From: DAOPYE01 sp035352715
GTDB taxonomy: Bacteria > Acidobacteriota > Holophagae > Holophagales > Holophagaceae
Length of the DNA stretch: 13,998 nt
Direction of reading: 5' to 3'
Assembly: GCA_035352715.1 (NCBI GenBank)
Contig: DAOPYE010000068.1
Location: 1 to 13,998 of the forward strand
This document shows, piece after piece, positions 13,797 to 13,998 of the stretch. Under the pieces are notes generated by a model. That model did not search any database. It was not told the origin of the DNA and saw only the letters and a program-made list of their open reading frames with translations. The number at the start of each line of letters is the position of its first letter. Position 1 is the stretch's first letter. Made by a program: the position numbers and the translations under genes.

Positions 13797-13998
13797 TTAT
13801 AGAGCCTCGGTTCCTTCGGTCAGGATCTTCAGGGCAAGGTCATACGCAAACAGACGATTGCGTTGCCCTCCAGTGATTTCTCGCGTGAGTCCTCGGGTGG
13901 TCAGCAGGTCCAAGGCTTTGTTTACGGTAGCTGGTGAGAGGTTCTCGGCCTTGGCGATGGACATGGGAGAGGCGATGGGGTGGGCCTGAAGGTGGTGG
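13797..13998 (-). CDS. Fic-family protein, C-terminal winged-helix part (cut by window edge)
   Basis: The minus strand is open from the right edge to TAA at 13797-13799, giving the last 66 residues of a protein. They contain a winged helix-turn-helix (AKAENLSPATVNKALDLLTT) followed by GLTREITGGQRNRLFAYD and ILTEGTEAL. This combination is the typical C-terminus of Fic/DOC proteins, in which a Fic domain that transfers AMP or similar groups to target proteins is followed by a DNA-binding-like winged helix. The Fic catalytic motif (HPFxxGNGR) would lie outside the window, so enzyme activity cannot be judged. The gene is convergent with mcrC, 58 bases away. Fic genes are frequent neighbours of restriction systems. 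Another winged-helix protein is possible but less likely. Confidence 0.75.
   Translation of the reverse strand, partial: HHLQAHPIASPMSIAKAENLSPATVNKALDLLTTRGLTREITGGQRNRLFAYDLALKILTEGTEAL

Noticed and set aside
1..13998. CRISPR arrays, tRNA or rRNA genes, insertion sequences, attachment-site repeats
   Set aside because: Scanning by eye showed no regularly spaced repeats, no cloverleaf-like gene, no transposase and no flanking direct repeats around the McrBC islet.

Overview
The window is bacterial. Its central part, about positions 1480 to 10116, is very GC-rich with mostly G or C in third codon positions. It encodes a complete archaeal-style V/A-type ATPase. The upstream minus-strand gene resembles a small domain family (DUF6982 from memory) that I associate with Acidobacteriota such as Holophaga and Geothrix. 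Together these suggest a high-GC Holophagae-like organism, but that assignment is inference; no rRNA or taxonomic marker gene is present.

Layout. (1) Positions 2-1048, plus: the 3' part of a membrane acyltransferase (acyltransferase 3 / OafA-like), cut by the left edge. (2) 1080-1478, minus: a small DUF6982-like soluble protein, convergent with the acyltransferase and divergent from the ATPase operon. (3) 1479-1670: a divergent regulatory region of 192 bases with a plausible sigma70-type promoter for the ATPase genes and a short palindrome. (4) 1671-10116, plus: nine ATPase genes in the order G/H-C-I-K-F-E-A-B-D. Almost every junction is an ATGA or 8-base overlap; the only gap is 7 bases, after the c-ring gene. 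(5) 10117-10364: a 248-base spacer holding a possible gene remnant on the minus strand. (6) 10365-13738, plus: a two-gene McrBC-type modification-dependent restriction system, visibly lower in GC than the operon. (7) 13797-13998, minus: the C-terminal end of a Fic-family protein, convergent with mcrC and cut by the right edge.

How the parts work together. The A3B3 catalytic head, D/F/C rotor shaft, E/G peripheral stalks, stator I and the c-ring K form one rotary machine that couples ATP to proton (less likely sodium) movement across the inner membrane. McrB (AAA+ NTPase) and McrC (PD-(D/E)XK nuclease) form a defence system against foreign DNA. Together with the Fic fragment they look like a small, horizontally acquired defence islet inserted beside a housekeeping operon.

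The most interesting point is the McrB protein. It lacks a recognisable E. coli-type methylcytosine-binding domain. Its long N-terminal half instead appears to contain an uncharacterised helical module and a DUF2461-like domain ahead of the AAA+ motor, so it may recognise a different DNA mark or structure.
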